Of a stretch of DNA of 64,000 nucleotides, positions 37,850 to 46,773 are shown one piece after another. This DNA is from Streptomyces sp. NBC_00247. Lineage in GTDB: Bacteria > Actinomycetota > Actinomycetes > Streptomycetales > Streptomycetaceae. The translations under genes and the position numbers were made by a program. Within the stretch, counting starts at the first letter, position 1. Each line of letters opens with the position of its first letter. The notes under the pieces are model-generated. The model was not told where the DNA came from, ran no database searches, and saw only the letters and a program-made list of their open reading frames with translations. Where the stretch lies: NCBI RefSeq assembly GCF_036188265.1, contig NZ_CP108093.1:1922001-1986000 (forward strand), read 5' to 3'.

Positions 37850-38767
37850 ATGACGCCGATCACACAGGTGGAGGGGCGGCGCCTGGCGCTCAGCAATCTG
37901 GACAAGGTGGTGTACCCGGCCACCGGTACGACCAAGGGCGAGGTGCTGCACTACTACGCCGCCACGGTCGCGGGCGCCCTGCTCGCCCATCTGTACGACC
38001 GCCCGGTCTCCTTCCTGCGGTATCCGGACGGCGCGGAGGGCCAGCACTTCTTCTCCAAGAACCCGCCGCCCGGTACGCCCGCCTGGGTGCGTACGGCGCG
38101 CGTCCCGCACCGGGGGGAGCGGGACGCGGCACAGGTCATGGTCCAGGACCTGGCCTCGCTGATGTGGGCGGCCAATCTCATGGTCGAGTTCCACACCCCG
38201 CAGTGGCGGGCGGACGCCCCCGCCGTCGCCGACCGGATGGTCTTCGACCTGGACCCGGGTGCCCCGGCGAGCGTGGTCGAGTGCTGCGCGGTCGCCGGGT
38301 GGCTGCGCGAGCGGCTGGCGGCGGACGGCCTGCTCGCGTACGGGAAGACCTCCGGTTCCAAGGGCCTGCACCTGCTCGTCCCGCTGGAGCCGACCCCCTC
38401 CGACGAGGTGACGGCGTACGCGAAGAAGCTCGCGGTCGAGGCGGAGGCGGCGCTGCCGGACCTGGTCGTCCACCGGATGAAGCGGGATCTGCGCCCGGGG
38501 AAGGTGTTCGTCGATTTCAGCCAGAACGCCGCCGCGAAGACCACCGCCACCCCCTACACGCTCCGTGCCCGCCCCGCGCCCGCCGTCTCCGCCCCCGTCA
38601 CCTGGGAGGAGATCGAGGAGTGCGGCACCCCCGACGACATGGTCTTCCTCGCGGGCGACATGGCCGCACGGCTGGAGCGGTACGGCGATCTGCTCGGGCC
38701 GCTCATCAACCCGAACCGGGCCCGTCCACTGCCCGCCGCCCGCCGGGGGCGCCGCCCCGGCGCATGA
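37850..38767 (+). CDS. LigD-type polymerase domain protein (NHEJ primase-polymerase)
   Basis: This 305-residue archaeo-eukaryotic primase-like polymerase (PolDom) fills gaps during Ku-dependent end joining. The metal-binding DxD is in MVFDLDPG, with KTSGSKGLHLLVPL and HRMKRDLRPGKVFVDFSQN as further catalytic-site motifs. It has no ligase or phosphoesterase domain, so joining would need a separate ligase. The ATG is preceded by TTATCGT without a ribosome binding site, suggesting a leaderless transcript or a later start. It is paired divergently with ku. Confidence 0.92.
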   Translation: MTPITQVEGRRLALSNLDKVVYPATGTTKGEVLHYYAATVAGALLAHLYDRPVSFLRYPDGAEGQHFFSKNPPPGTPAWVRTARVPHRGERDAAQVMVQDLASLMWAANLMVEFHTPQWRADAPAVADRMVFDLDPGAPASVVECCAVAGWLRERLAADGLLAYGKTSGSKGLHLLVPLEPTPSDEVTAYAKKLAVEAEAALPDLVVHRMKRDLRPGKVFVDFSQNAAAKTTATPYTLRARPAPAVSAPVTWEEIEECGTPDDMVFLAGDMAARLERYGDLLGPLINPNRARPLPAARRGRRPGA

Positions 38768-38966
38768 CGGCACGCGACCGCGCCCGCCCCTGTCGCACCG
38801 CGCGCTCACCGCCACCGTCCGACCGCCCCCACGGGCCGTCCGGGGAACCACCCGCCCCACAGGTCTCCCACAGCCTGGCGGTGCGGCGGCGGGAAAGCCC
38901 CGTCCGCCGGGCGGACCACCGCGGAACTGGGGCAGACTCGGCTGCGGGACGGGCGTGGGAGTTCCG

Positions 38967-38992
38967 GGAACCAACTCCGGCCACGTGCCGTC
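38967..38992 (+). promoter_or_regulatory. Candidate ECF sigma (SigE-like) promoter of the HEAT-repeat gene
   Basis: GGAACC (38967-38972) and GTC (38990-38992) are spaced by 17 bp, matching the GGAAC-N16/17-GTC form of cell-envelope-stress promoters in streptomycetes. Initiation would be about 25 nt before the ATG at 39024. Motif evidence only. Confidence 0.35.
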
Positions 38993-39023
38993 GCAGCGGT
39001 TGAGCGTGGTGAGCGGGGAGGGG

Positions 39024-41150
39024 ATGGCCGGAGTGTTCGCGGGGATCGACGAGGTGGACTGGGCCTCGATGGAGCATGCCTACGGGCCGGCCGACGACGT
39101 ACCCGCGCTGCTGGCGGGTCTGGCCTCGGCGGACCCGGTGCAACGGGAGCGCGCGCTGGACGGGATGTACGGCGCCGTCCACCACCAGGGCGACGTCTAC
39201 GCCTGCACGCTCGCGTGCATCCCCTTCCTCTTCGAGCTGGTCGCCGACCCTTCGGTGGCGGAGCGCGGCAGCATCGTCGAACTGCTGACCAGCATCGGCG
39301 GCATCGAACTGGACGAGGACGACGAGGAGGAACTCGACGAGGACGAGATCGAGGGTGCCGCCAACTACGCCATGGCCGCCGCGGCCGTCTGCGCCGGAGC
39401 CGAGGTCTTCGTCGGACTGCTCGCCGACGCCGACCGCGGTGTGCGGCTCGCGGCCCCGCTGGCGCTCGCCACCCTGCACGCCGATCCGCCGCGCGTTCTG
39501 GCACTGCTGCGCAAGCGGCTGCCCGCGGAGCCGGACGAGGAGGTGCGGCTCGCCCTCGTGGAGGCGGCCGGCCGCCTCGCGCTGCGCCACGACACGGTGG
39601 CCGAGGCGGCGGCGCACTGGCTGAGCCGGCTCGCGATGCAGGAGTACGCGCCGGGTCTCAGGCTCGCGGCGCTGGCGCAGTTGGCACGGTGCGCGCCCGG
39701 CGCGCTGCCCGTCGACATCGTGCCCAGGGTCGCGGACCTGCTGCGGGCGCTGCGCACGGCGTACCCGCCGTCCGACCCGGCCACCCGGGCAGCCGCGAGA
39801 GCCGCCGCGGAGGCCGCTCCCCGGGAGGGCGCCCACGCGCCGACGCTGATCGGCCAGTTGCGAGCCCTGCAGGCGGCGGAGGAGGCCGGGCGGAGCGCTC
39901 CGTGGGCCGCCGATCTGCTGCGCACCCTGCACGGGGCGCTCGGCGACCGGGTGGAGGACCGGGTGGCGCTCCTCGCCGACCAGTTGTGCAGCCCGGACGA
40001 AGCCCAGCGGCTGGACGCCGTCCGGATGAGCGGCGGCCTGATCCGCGCGTGGCGGGGGTCGTACGACGAGGTGGTGCGGCTGCTGGGGGAACTCCTGGGC
40101 GAGCCCGATCTCCGGCTCCGCGACGCCGCCGGAGGGCTGCTGTCGGAGGTCCAGCGACTGGCCGCACCGGCCGCGGACGCGCTGGCCGCACGGGTGGCGG
40201 TCACCCACAATTCCTGGGTCCGGGAGTGGCAGTACGGGCAGCGCAGCCTCGACCCGGCGTTGCGGGCGCTGGCCAACATCGGCGACCCCCGGGCGCTGCC
40301 GGCGCTGGGCTCGGTACTGGAGAGGCCCGGTGTGCCGCGGGATCTCGGGCACGCCGTCGCCGGCCTCGGGCCGGCCGCCCTCCCGCTGGCCGGGGCGTTG
40401 CGCCGCAAGCTGGCGGGGGTGAGCGCGGCGGACTCTTCCGAGGACGGCGGAGCGGCGCCGCTGCTGGCGGCCCTCGCCTCGCTGCGGGCGGACGAGGCGA
40501 CGCCCGAGGTCCTGCGCGTCCTGCGGGAGCCCTTCGCGTCGCACCTGCGGTCGTCGGCACTGGGGGCACTCGGCTCGTTCGGACCCGGGGCCCGGGGCGC
40601 GGTCGAGGAGGTGGAGGCGTTGATGCGCCGGTCACCGGCGCGCGAGGCGGTCGACGCGGCGGACGCGCTCTACTCGGTCTCCGGCGATGTCGACACCGTC
40701 CTGCCGGTGCTGATCGACGCCCTCATGGAAGAGGAGGCCCTGGCCGTGCGCGCGGCGTCGCGGGTACTGGGGCGGCTCGGCGCCCGTGCCGCGGTGGCCG
40801 TGCCCCGGCTGCGGGCGCTGCTGGACCACGACGAAATCTGGGTACGGGTGGACGCGGCGCTCGCACTGTGCGAAATTTCGGGACTGTCCGCGCGGACGTG
40901 GCAAGTGCTGCTGGACGGATGGACGCGGCAGCCGTACGTCCGCGTCCGGGTGGCGGACGCTCTGACGCGGACGGGAGTGGCTGCGGCAGGGTCCGGAGCA
41001 GCCCGCACCCTGCGTGCCGAGTTGTCCTCCGTGCGCCGTCACAACGCCCGGGACGGCGCATTCGGATTCGGCACCTCCGACATCGCCGCGGACGAACGCC
41101 TGCTGACGCTGTGCCGGCAGGCGCTGCTCGGCGGAGGCGGCCGGGGGTGA
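39024..41150 (+). CDS. HEAT-repeat protein
   Basis: This 708-residue soluble protein is built of helical HEAT-like repeats. Recurring units such as VRLAAPLALATLHADPPRVL, VRLALVEAAGRLALRHD and VRAASRVLGRLGARAAVAV span the chain. A strongly acidic stretch, LDEDDEEELDEDEIEG, lies at about residues 99-114. No enzyme motif is seen. Such proteins act as scaffolds. The ATG at 39024 has GGGGAGG close upstream; two GTG codons 15 and 18 bases earlier are possible. A LigD gene lies 256 bp upstream on the same strand. Confidence 0.85.
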   Translation: MAGVFAGIDEVDWASMEHAYGPADDVPALLAGLASADPVQRERALDGMYGAVHHQGDVYACTLACIPFLFELVADPSVAERGSIVELLTSIGGIELDEDDEEELDEDEIEGAANYAMAAAAVCAGAEVFVGLLADADRGVRLAAPLALATLHADPPRVLALLRKRLPAEPDEEVRLALVEAAGRLALRHDTVAEAAAHWLSRLAMQEYAPGLRLAALAQLARCAPGALPVDIVPRVADLLRALRTAYPPSDPATRAAARAAAEAAPREGAHAPTLIGQLRALQAAEEAGRSAPWAADLLRTLHGALGDRVEDRVALLADQLCSPDEAQRLDAVRMSGGLIRAWRGSYDEVVRLLGELLGEPDLRLRDAAGGLLSEVQRLAAPAADALAARVAVTHNSWVREWQYGQRSLDPALRALANIGDPRALPALGSVLERPGVPRDLGHAVAGLGPAALPLAGALRRKLAGVSAADSSEDGGAAPLLAALASLRADEATPEVLRVLREPFASHLRSSALGALGSFGPGARGAVEEVEALMRRSPAREAVDAADALYSVSGDVDTVLPVLIDALMEEEALAVRAASRVLGRLGARAAVAVPRLRALLDHDEIWVRVDAALALCEISGLSARTWQVLLDGWTRQPYVRVRVADALTRTGVAAAGSGAARTLRAELSSVRRHNARDGAFGFGTSDIAADERLLTLCRQALLGGGGRG

Positions 41151-41280
41151 GTCGGGCGCGCCCGGTTCCGGACCGGGCGGACACCGGGGTGCCGGAACGG
41201 CCGGTACGCCGCGTCGCGGGAAGCCGGGGCCGCCAGGCCCGCGGCAGAACCGCACAGAAGGCAACGAAGAGAGGCACAAC

Positions 41281-41622
41281 ATGATCATTTTCGGTACGCG
41301 GGGCTACCTCTACCAGCTGGCCGTCCTGACGATGGTGTGCGGCTGGTGCGGGAACCCCGCCGCGCACACCCTCCGCAAGCGGGTCACCAAGTTCACCCTG
41401 TTCTTCGTCCCGCTCTTCCCGATCTCCGTCAAGTACGCGACGCAGTGCACCTTCTGCGGCGGAGAGCAGAAGATAGCCAAGGAGCAGGCGGAAGCCCTGC
41501 TGGCCCAGCACGCGGCGGGCCCCGACGGTGCCAACCCGTTCGGCCAGGCCGGCCAGGCAGGTCAGCCCGCCCAGGCCCCGCAGCACGGCAACGCCCCGGG
41601 CCAGAACCCCTACAACAGCTGA
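41281..41622 (+). CDS. Zinc-ribbon protein with hydrophobic middle
   Basis: This 113-residue protein has two Cys pairs, CGWC at about residues 20-23 and CTFC at 56-59, forming a zinc ribbon. Between them a hydrophobic stretch, FTLFFVPLFPISVKY, may associate with the membrane. The C-terminal third is Gly/Gln/Ala-rich (GQAGQAGQPAQAPQ) and disordered. This architecture is common in actinobacteria, with unknown role. AAGAGAGGCACAAC precedes the ATG. Confidence 0.8.
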   Translation: MIIFGTRGYLYQLAVLTMVCGWCGNPAAHTLRKRVTKFTLFFVPLFPISVKYATQCTFCGGEQKIAKEQAEALLAQHAAGPDGANPFGQAGQAGQPAQAPQHGNAPGQNPYNS

Positions 41623-41896
41623 GGCGCACACGCCACCGGGGCGCCCGCACACTCCGGCGCGGTGCCCCGGCACAGCCCCCGCACCGCCCTTGGGGCACCC
41701 CGGATCGCGGGCCGGCCTGGCCGGACGGCCGACGGGAGCGGGCGGGTGGCGGATACACCCGGACGGCCCATCGGGCGTCCCCCGTCCGCGTACATCACCG
41801 AGAGCGACTCTATGCGTGCGTAGCGTGGCGAACCTAGCGTGGCGGAGCGGCCCCCGGTCGCGGCCCCGCACCTCGCCCACGCCTTCTGGAGGCAGC
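41623..41896. other. Intergenic region before the SH3-domain gene
   Basis: This 274-bp gap has no credible gene. Near its end the decamer TAGCGTGGCG occurs twice (41821-41830 and 41835-41844), close to the expected promoter of the next gene. Confidence 0.4.
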
Positions 41897-42391
41897 ATGT
41901 CCTCTCCGTCCCTCCGCCGCATCGGCCTCGGTGTCGCCGCCGGTGTGCTCGCCGCGCTGACGGCCGCCGCACCCGCCTTCGCCGCAGGCCCTCTGCCGCA
42001 GCCGGTGGACCTCCCGCACCACCACGTCATCTCCGCCGCCGACCCGGCGCCCGGCCACGGCCACGACCACGGGGGGCCCGCCACCCACGGCAGGCCGTCC
42101 GTCGAGCCCCAGGTGAAGCCCGCCCAGCCGCAGGCGGAGCCCGCCGCGACCAGGGTCACGTACCGGGGGCGGGTCATCGCGCGGCCGAGCCTGCTGCTCC
42201 GCGACCGCCCGACCCGCAGCAGCCGGGTCGTGGGCGAGCTGCCGTACGGCACGATCGTCGACATCTTCTGCAAGACCCGGGGCGACAGCGTGGACGGCAA
42301 CGACCGCTGGTACCTGCTGACCAATGGCACCTGGGCCTGGGGCTCGGCGCGCTACATCGAGAACATCGGCGCCGCCCCCGAGTGGTGCTGA
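41897..42391 (+). CDS. Secreted bacterial SH3-domain protein
   Basis: This 164-residue protein has a signal peptide (basic MSSPSLRR, hydrophobic core IGLGVAAGVLAALTAAAPA, cleavage near AFA-AG). A His/Pro-rich linker (LPHHHVISAADPAPGHGHDH) may bind metal. The C-terminal SH3 domain, residues about 85-160, reads LLLRDRPTRSSRVVGELPYG and WYLLTNGTWAWGSARYIENI. Such domains bind cell wall. CTGGAGGCAGC precedes the ATG. It lies upstream of a RodA-PBP pair. Confidence 0.85.
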   Translation: MSSPSLRRIGLGVAAGVLAALTAAAPAFAAGPLPQPVDLPHHHVISAADPAPGHGHDHGGPATHGRPSVEPQVKPAQPQAEPAATRVTYRGRVIARPSLLLRDRPTRSSRVVGELPYGTIVDIFCKTRGDSVDGNDRWYLLTNGTWAWGSARYIENIGAAPEWC

Positions 42392-42522
42392 CGCCTCGAC
42401 ACCACACCTCCGCCGCCCGGGTTCCTCGCCTCGCGAGAGCCCGGGCGGCGGCGCGTCTCCACCCGGGACGCCCGGAAGCCGTCGCGAGGGAGGAACATCC
42501 GCGCGACCGCCGCACTATGACA

Positions 42523-42543
42523 TAAGGGAAATAACCTCCCTTA
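42523..42543. promoter_or_regulatory. Palindromic operator-like site before rodA
   Basis: TAAGGGA and TCCCTTA are exact inverted repeats around 7 bp (AATAACC), ending 6 bp before the -10-like TACGTT at 42549-42554. That hexamer is 6 bp before the rodA ATG, so transcription may start at the ATG itself and the dyad would cover the -35 region. Confidence 0.5.
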
Positions 42544-42560
42544 CTTGCTACGTTCCTGGC

Positions 42561-43940
42561 ATGACCGCACCGACGGTGGACTCTCCCCCGCCCCCGCTCC
42601 GGCTGCCCAAACGGCGCGGCGTGGAGCTCTCCCTCCTCGTCGGCGCCGTCCTCATCTCCGTCTACGGGTACGCGGCGGTCGGCCTCGCCCACGACGACGC
42701 GGTACCGCCGGACGTCGCCCGCTACGGCGGGGGGCTCGGGCTGCTGGCCCTCGTCGCCCATCTCGCGGTCCGCTTCCGCGCCCCGTACGCCGACCCGCTG
42801 CTGCTCCCCATCGCGGTACTGCTCAACGGGCTGGGTCTGGTGCTGATCTACCGGCTCGACCTGGAGACGCCCTCGGACACGGCCGCGCCCACCCAGCTGA
42901 TCTGGTCGACCCTCGGGGTGGCGTTCTTCATCGTGGTGGTGCTCCTGCTCCGCGACCACCGGGTGCTCCAGCGGTACGCCTACCTGTCGGTGGCGGCGGC
43001 GCTGGTGCTGATGATCGTGCCGATCTTCTTCCCGGCGGTGAACGGCGCCCGCATCTGGATCAGGGCCGGCGGGTTCTCCTTCCAGCCGGGCGAGTTCGCG
43101 AAGATCCTGCTGGCGGTGTTCTTCGCCGCGTACCTCGCGGCCAACCGCAACGCCCTCGCGTACTCCGGCCGCACGGTCTGGAAGCTCCAGCTGCCCACCG
43201 GCCGGGTGCTCGGTCCGATCGTGGCGATCTGGCTGCTGAGCGTCGGTGTCCTCGTCCTCGAACGGGACCTGGGCACCTCACTCCTCTTCTTCGGCCTCTT
43301 CGTGATCCTGCTGTACGTGGCGACCGGGCGCCTCGGCTGGATCGCGGTGGGTCTGCTGCTCGCCGCGGTCGGGGCGTTCGTCGTCGGTTCGGTCGAACCG
43401 CACGTGCACAGCCGGGTCGAGGACTGGCTGGACCCCTTCGCCACGATCGACGCCGGACAGGGGCCGAGCCAGCTGGCGCAGTCGCTCTTCGCGTTCGCCG
43501 AGGGCGGGATGCTCGGTACGGGCCTCGGGCTCGGGCACTCCATCCTGATCGGCTTCGCGGCGAAGTCCGACTTCATCCTGGCGACGGCCGGCGAGGAGCT
43601 GGGGCTGGCCGGGCTGACCGCCGTCTTCATGCTGTACGCGCTGATGGTGGCGCGTGGCTACCGCGCGGGGCTCGCGCTGCGCGATCCGTTCGGGCAGTTG
43701 CTCGCCGTCGGGCTCGCCTCGATCCTGGCGCTCCAGGTGTTCGTGATCGCCGGTGGGGTGATGGGGCTGATCCCGCTGACGGGCATGGCGATGCCGTTCC
43801 TGGCACAGGGTGGTTCCTCGGTGGTCACCAACTGGATCATCGTGGCGCTGCTCATCCGGCTCAGCGACCAGGCCCGCGCTCCCCGCCCCGGCGGGCCGGA
43901 GACCGGCGTCATCGCCCCGATCGCGGAGGACGAGCAGTGA
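42561..43940 (+). CDS. FtsW/RodA/SpoVE-family peptidoglycan glycosyltransferase
   Basis: This 459-residue SEDS protein has about 12 membrane segments. Conserved motifs include NGARIWIRAGGFSFQPGEFAKI, RDLGTSLLFFGLF and GLIPLTGMAMPFLAQGGSS near the C-terminus. SEDS proteins polymerise lipid II glycan chains together with a class B PBP, here encoded by the next gene with an overlapping start. No ribosome binding site precedes the ATG, which fits a leaderless mRNA. The main pair of this type usually lies elsewhere, near the pknB locus, so this is probably a paralogue. Confidence 0.93.
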   Translation: MTAPTVDSPPPPLRLPKRRGVELSLLVGAVLISVYGYAAVGLAHDDAVPPDVARYGGGLGLLALVAHLAVRFRAPYADPLLLPIAVLLNGLGLVLIYRLDLETPSDTAAPTQLIWSTLGVAFFIVVVLLLRDHRVLQRYAYLSVAAALVLMIVPIFFPAVNGARIWIRAGGFSFQPGEFAKILLAVFFAAYLAANRNALAYSGRTVWKLQLPTGRVLGPIVAIWLLSVGVLVLERDLGTSLLFFGLFVILLYVATGRLGWIAVGLLLAAVGAFVVGSVEPHVHSRVEDWLDPFATIDAGQGPSQLAQSLFAFAEGGMLGTGLGLGHSILIGFAAKSDFILATAGEELGLAGLTAVFMLYALMVARGYRAGLALRDPFGQLLAVGLASILALQVFVIAGGVMGLIPLTGMAMPFLAQGGSSVVTNWIIVALLIRLSDQARAPRPGGPETGVIAPIAEDEQ

Positions 43941-45415
43941 TCCGGTACATCCGGCGGGCCGCCGCGTTCTGTCTGCTGCTCCTCGCGGCGCTGCTGGTGA
44001 ACGCGGCGCGCGTCCAGGTCTTCGAGGCCGACGAGCTGACCGGCAACTCCGCCAACCGCCGCAACACGATCGCCCGTTACGACCAGCCGCGCGGCAACAT
44101 CCTGGTGCGTACGGGCGGCGGCGACGCGACGGCCACCGTCACCGGCTCCAAGGACACCGGCGAGCAGCTCGCCTGGGAGCGCACCTACCTCCACGGCCCG
44201 TTGTACGCCCCGGTCACCGGCTACGCCTCACAGACGTACGGCACCACCCTGATCGAGAACGCCGAGGACGGCATCCTCTCCGGGACCGACTCCCTGCTCG
44301 CCCCGCTGCCGCTCTGGAACGACCTCACACGCGGCCGGCAGCCGGGCGGGAACGTGGTCACCACCGTCAGAAGCGCGATGCAGCGGGCCGCCTACCAGGG
44401 TCTCGCCGGGCGCAAGGGCGCGGTGGCCGCGCTGGAGCCGTCGACCGGGAAGATCCTGGCCCTGGTCTCCTCGCCCTCGTACGACCCCGAGCAGCTCTCC
44501 GGCACCGGCTCGGCGGTGACCGACGCCTGGGCGCGGCTCAACGCCTCGGACAGCCGGCCGATGCTCAACCGGGCCATCCGGCAGACCTACCCGCCCGGTT
44601 CCGCCTTCAAGATCGTGACGGCGGCGGCGGCGCTGGACGCCGGGGTGGTGGACGACCCCGACGAGGAGACCGACACCCCGTCCCCGTACGTCCTGCCGGG
44701 CACGTCCACGGTGCTGCCCAACGAGTCGAGCGGGTGCGAGAAGGCATCGCTGGCGGAGGCGATCCGGGTCTCCTGCAACACCGTGATGGCGCATCTGGGG
44801 GTGGAGGTGGGGCTGCACGGGATGGTGGAGGCGGCGGAGAGGTTCGGCTTCAACGACGACGGGCTGCGGATCCCCTCGGGGGTGGCGAAGAGCAACTTCG
44901 ACACGGAGATGAGCGACGACCAGCTGGCGCAGTCCTCGATCGGGCAGTTCGACACGACGGCGACCCCCCTCCAGATGGCGATGGTCGCCGCCGCCGTGGC
45001 GAACGACGGCGAGATCGCCCACCCGCACCTGGTGGACCGTACGGTCAAGCACGACGGCGACACCGTGTCGCAGACGTCCACCCGCTCCTACCGGCGGGCG
45101 ATGAGCCCGTCGGCCGCCGTCCAGCTGCGGCGGATGATGGTCGACGTCGTGGAGAACGGCACCGGCACCAACGCGGCGATCGACGGTGTCACGGTCGGCG
45201 GCAAGACGGGTACCGCGCAGCACGGGGTGGACAACACGGGTGCGCCGTACGCGTGGTTCATCTCGTGGGCGCAGTCGGCCGGTTCGGCGACGCCCGAGGT
45301 GGCGGTCGCCGTGGTGGTGGAGGACGCGGCGGCGGACCGCGCGGACATCAGCGGCGGCGGCAGCGCGGCGCCGATCGCGCGGGCGGTGATGGAGGCGGCG
45401 CTGGGGCAGGAGTGA
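43937..45415 (+). CDS. Class B penicillin-binding protein (PBP2-like transpeptidase)
   Basis: In this 492-residue protein a short N-terminal membrane anchor (AAAFCLLLLAALLVNAARVQV) is followed by a transpeptidase domain. The three active-site motifs are S-A-F-K in YPPGSAFKIVTAAAAL, S-C-N in RVSCNTVMAHLG and K-T-G in VGGKTGTAQHG. It crosslinks the glycan made by its SEDS partner. Its GTG overlaps the rodA stop (GTGA), showing coupling. It resembles mycobacterial PbpA. Confidence 0.94.
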   Translation: MIRYIRRAAAFCLLLLAALLVNAARVQVFEADELTGNSANRRNTIARYDQPRGNILVRTGGGDATATVTGSKDTGEQLAWERTYLHGPLYAPVTGYASQTYGTTLIENAEDGILSGTDSLLAPLPLWNDLTRGRQPGGNVVTTVRSAMQRAAYQGLAGRKGAVAALEPSTGKILALVSSPSYDPEQLSGTGSAVTDAWARLNASDSRPMLNRAIRQTYPPGSAFKIVTAAAALDAGVVDDPDEETDTPSPYVLPGTSTVLPNESSGCEKASLAEAIRVSCNTVMAHLGVEVGLHGMVEAAERFGFNDDGLRIPSGVAKSNFDTEMSDDQLAQSSIGQFDTTATPLQMAMVAAAVANDGEIAHPHLVDRTVKHDGDTVSQTSTRSYRRAMSPSAAVQLRRMMVDVVENGTGTNAAIDGVTVGGKTGTAQHGVDNTGAPYAWFISWAQSAGSATPEVAVAVVVEDAAADRADISGGGSAAPIARAVMEAALGQE

Positions 45416-45516
45416 CGCCGGTGCGCGAGCCGTTGTGCCGCTCCTCCACGCCGCTCGGGCGCCTGCGCCGTCGGCCGGGGCCGGGCCGCCTGTCGTTCCG
45501 TGGGAGAGTCGGTCGT

Positions 45517-46773
45517 TCAGCTGACGAATTTGATGTGGTAGATGAACTTCGGGCTCCGTGCGCCGCTTCCGTCTCCGGCGAGATCCTTCTTGAGGCTGAC
45601 GCCCGTTGTCCGGCTTGACGCGATGTATCCCCCCTTCTTCTCCGTCCACCAGTTCTGCAGATTCGCTCCGACCCGACGGCTGACGCTGGACTCCCGGTAA
45701 TCGGCTCCGGCGCCACCTGCGCTGGTGCCCCAGGTGCCGTCCTGATTGCACCCGGCGGGCCACCTGTCGTCCGTTTTCTTGACGTTCTTCCAGGCATTCA
45801 ACTGGGCCTGGATGCTGCCCATTTCTCTCATCAGGTCTGCCTGGTCGTCCTCGTTGAGGCCCTTCTTGTACGCGGCCATGGGGTCCGGAGGCGCCGGAGC
45901 GGCAGCACGCCGCACCCGGCGTTCGAACTCCGCCTTGTCGCCGTGGGCGGGGAGGTAATGGCCCTCGACCGCTTGGGCGATGGCGGAATCGTCCCTCTTG
46001 AAGATCTTGCGCGGCGCTTTGCCCTCCCCCAGAAAGGCGGTCACGGCAGCCGCGACCGCCTGGTCCACGGACACGTCGGCCGCCTCCTCCGTCACGCGCT
46101 GAACCACGGGCGAGGGGGTACCTCCGGTCTGCCGGGCCGTGTCGACCGCCGGCACCGCACGCTGGACCGCGCCGGACATCACCCGGGTGGCGTTGGCCTC
46201 GGCCTCGCGTTCGAAGCGGTCGGAGGGGTCGGAGACCTTGAGTCCTGAGCCGTTGGCGGTGCCCGCGACGGGGCCCTGGCGCTGCTGGACGACGTGGGTC
46301 AGCTCGTGGGCGAGGGTGTGCTTGTCGGCACCGCCGTCGCCGATGACGACGTGGTCGCCGGAGGTGTAGGCGCGGGCACCGAGCTCGGCCGCCGAGGCCC
46401 TGGCCGCGCTGTCGTCGTGGATGCGGACGCCGGAGAAGTCGCTGCCGAGGCGGGCTTCCATGTCGGTGCGGGTGGCGTCGTCGAGCGGCCGGCCGCCTCC
46501 GCGCAGCACGTCGTGGACGGCGGAGCGCTGCACTACGGACTGGTGGCCGCAGCCGGCGCCGTGCTGGTGCTCGTCCTGTGCCTGCGCCCGGGGGTCGCCC
46601 GCCGTGCGGAGCAGCTGGACCACGGCGGCGTTGCCCGCGGTGGCCTGGAGGGCGAGGAACGACTGCGGCCGGCCCGAGCGGCGGCTCACCTCCGGCGTCT
46701 TCCCGGGGATGCGCGCGGGCGCCCGACCAGCACCGGATCTGTCCTGCACAGGGGTTGGCTCAAGCGGGCGCAT
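45517..46773 (-). CDS. DUF4157 (eCIS-core) protein with unknown C-terminal domain
   Basis: In this 418-residue protein a Pro/Gly-rich leader is followed by a DUF4157 domain at about residues 88-168. It contains MEARLGSDFSGVRIHDDSAA and the metalloprotease-like motif HTLAHELTHVVQQRQGP (HELTH at 156-160). Such domains occur on proteins linked to extracellular contractile injection systems. The C-terminal 150 residues (QAVEGHYLPAHGD through NWWTEKKGGYIASSRTTG to KFIYHIKFVS) match nothing I know and could be an effector part. There is no signal peptide. The ATG at 46773 has GGAAGGTCCCG upstream. No injection-system genes are in the window. Confidence 0.88.
   Translation of the reverse strand: MRPLEPTPVQDRSGAGRAPARIPGKTPEVSRRSGRPQSFLALQATAGNAAVVQLLRTAGDPRAQAQDEHQHGAGCGHQSVVQRSAVHDVLRGGGRPLDDATRTDMEARLGSDFSGVRIHDDSAARASAAELGARAYTSGDHVVIGDGGADKHTLAHELTHVVQQRQGPVAGTANGSGLKVSDPSDRFEREAEANATRVMSGAVQRAVPAVDTARQTGGTPSPVVQRVTEEAADVSVDQAVAAAVTAFLGEGKAPRKIFKRDDSAIAQAVEGHYLPAHGDKAEFERRVRRAAAPAPPDPMAAYKKGLNEDDQADLMREMGSIQAQLNAWKNVKKTDDRWPAGCNQDGTWGTSAGGAGADYRESSVSRRVGANLQNWWTEKKGGYIASSRTTGVSLKKDLAGDGSGARSPKFIYHIKFVS

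Noticed and set aside
38565..39023. 150-residue N-terminal extension of the HEAT-repeat protein
   Set aside because: The extension overlaps the end of the LigD polymerase gene in another frame and is Pro/Arg-rich; the start at 39024 fits the domain.
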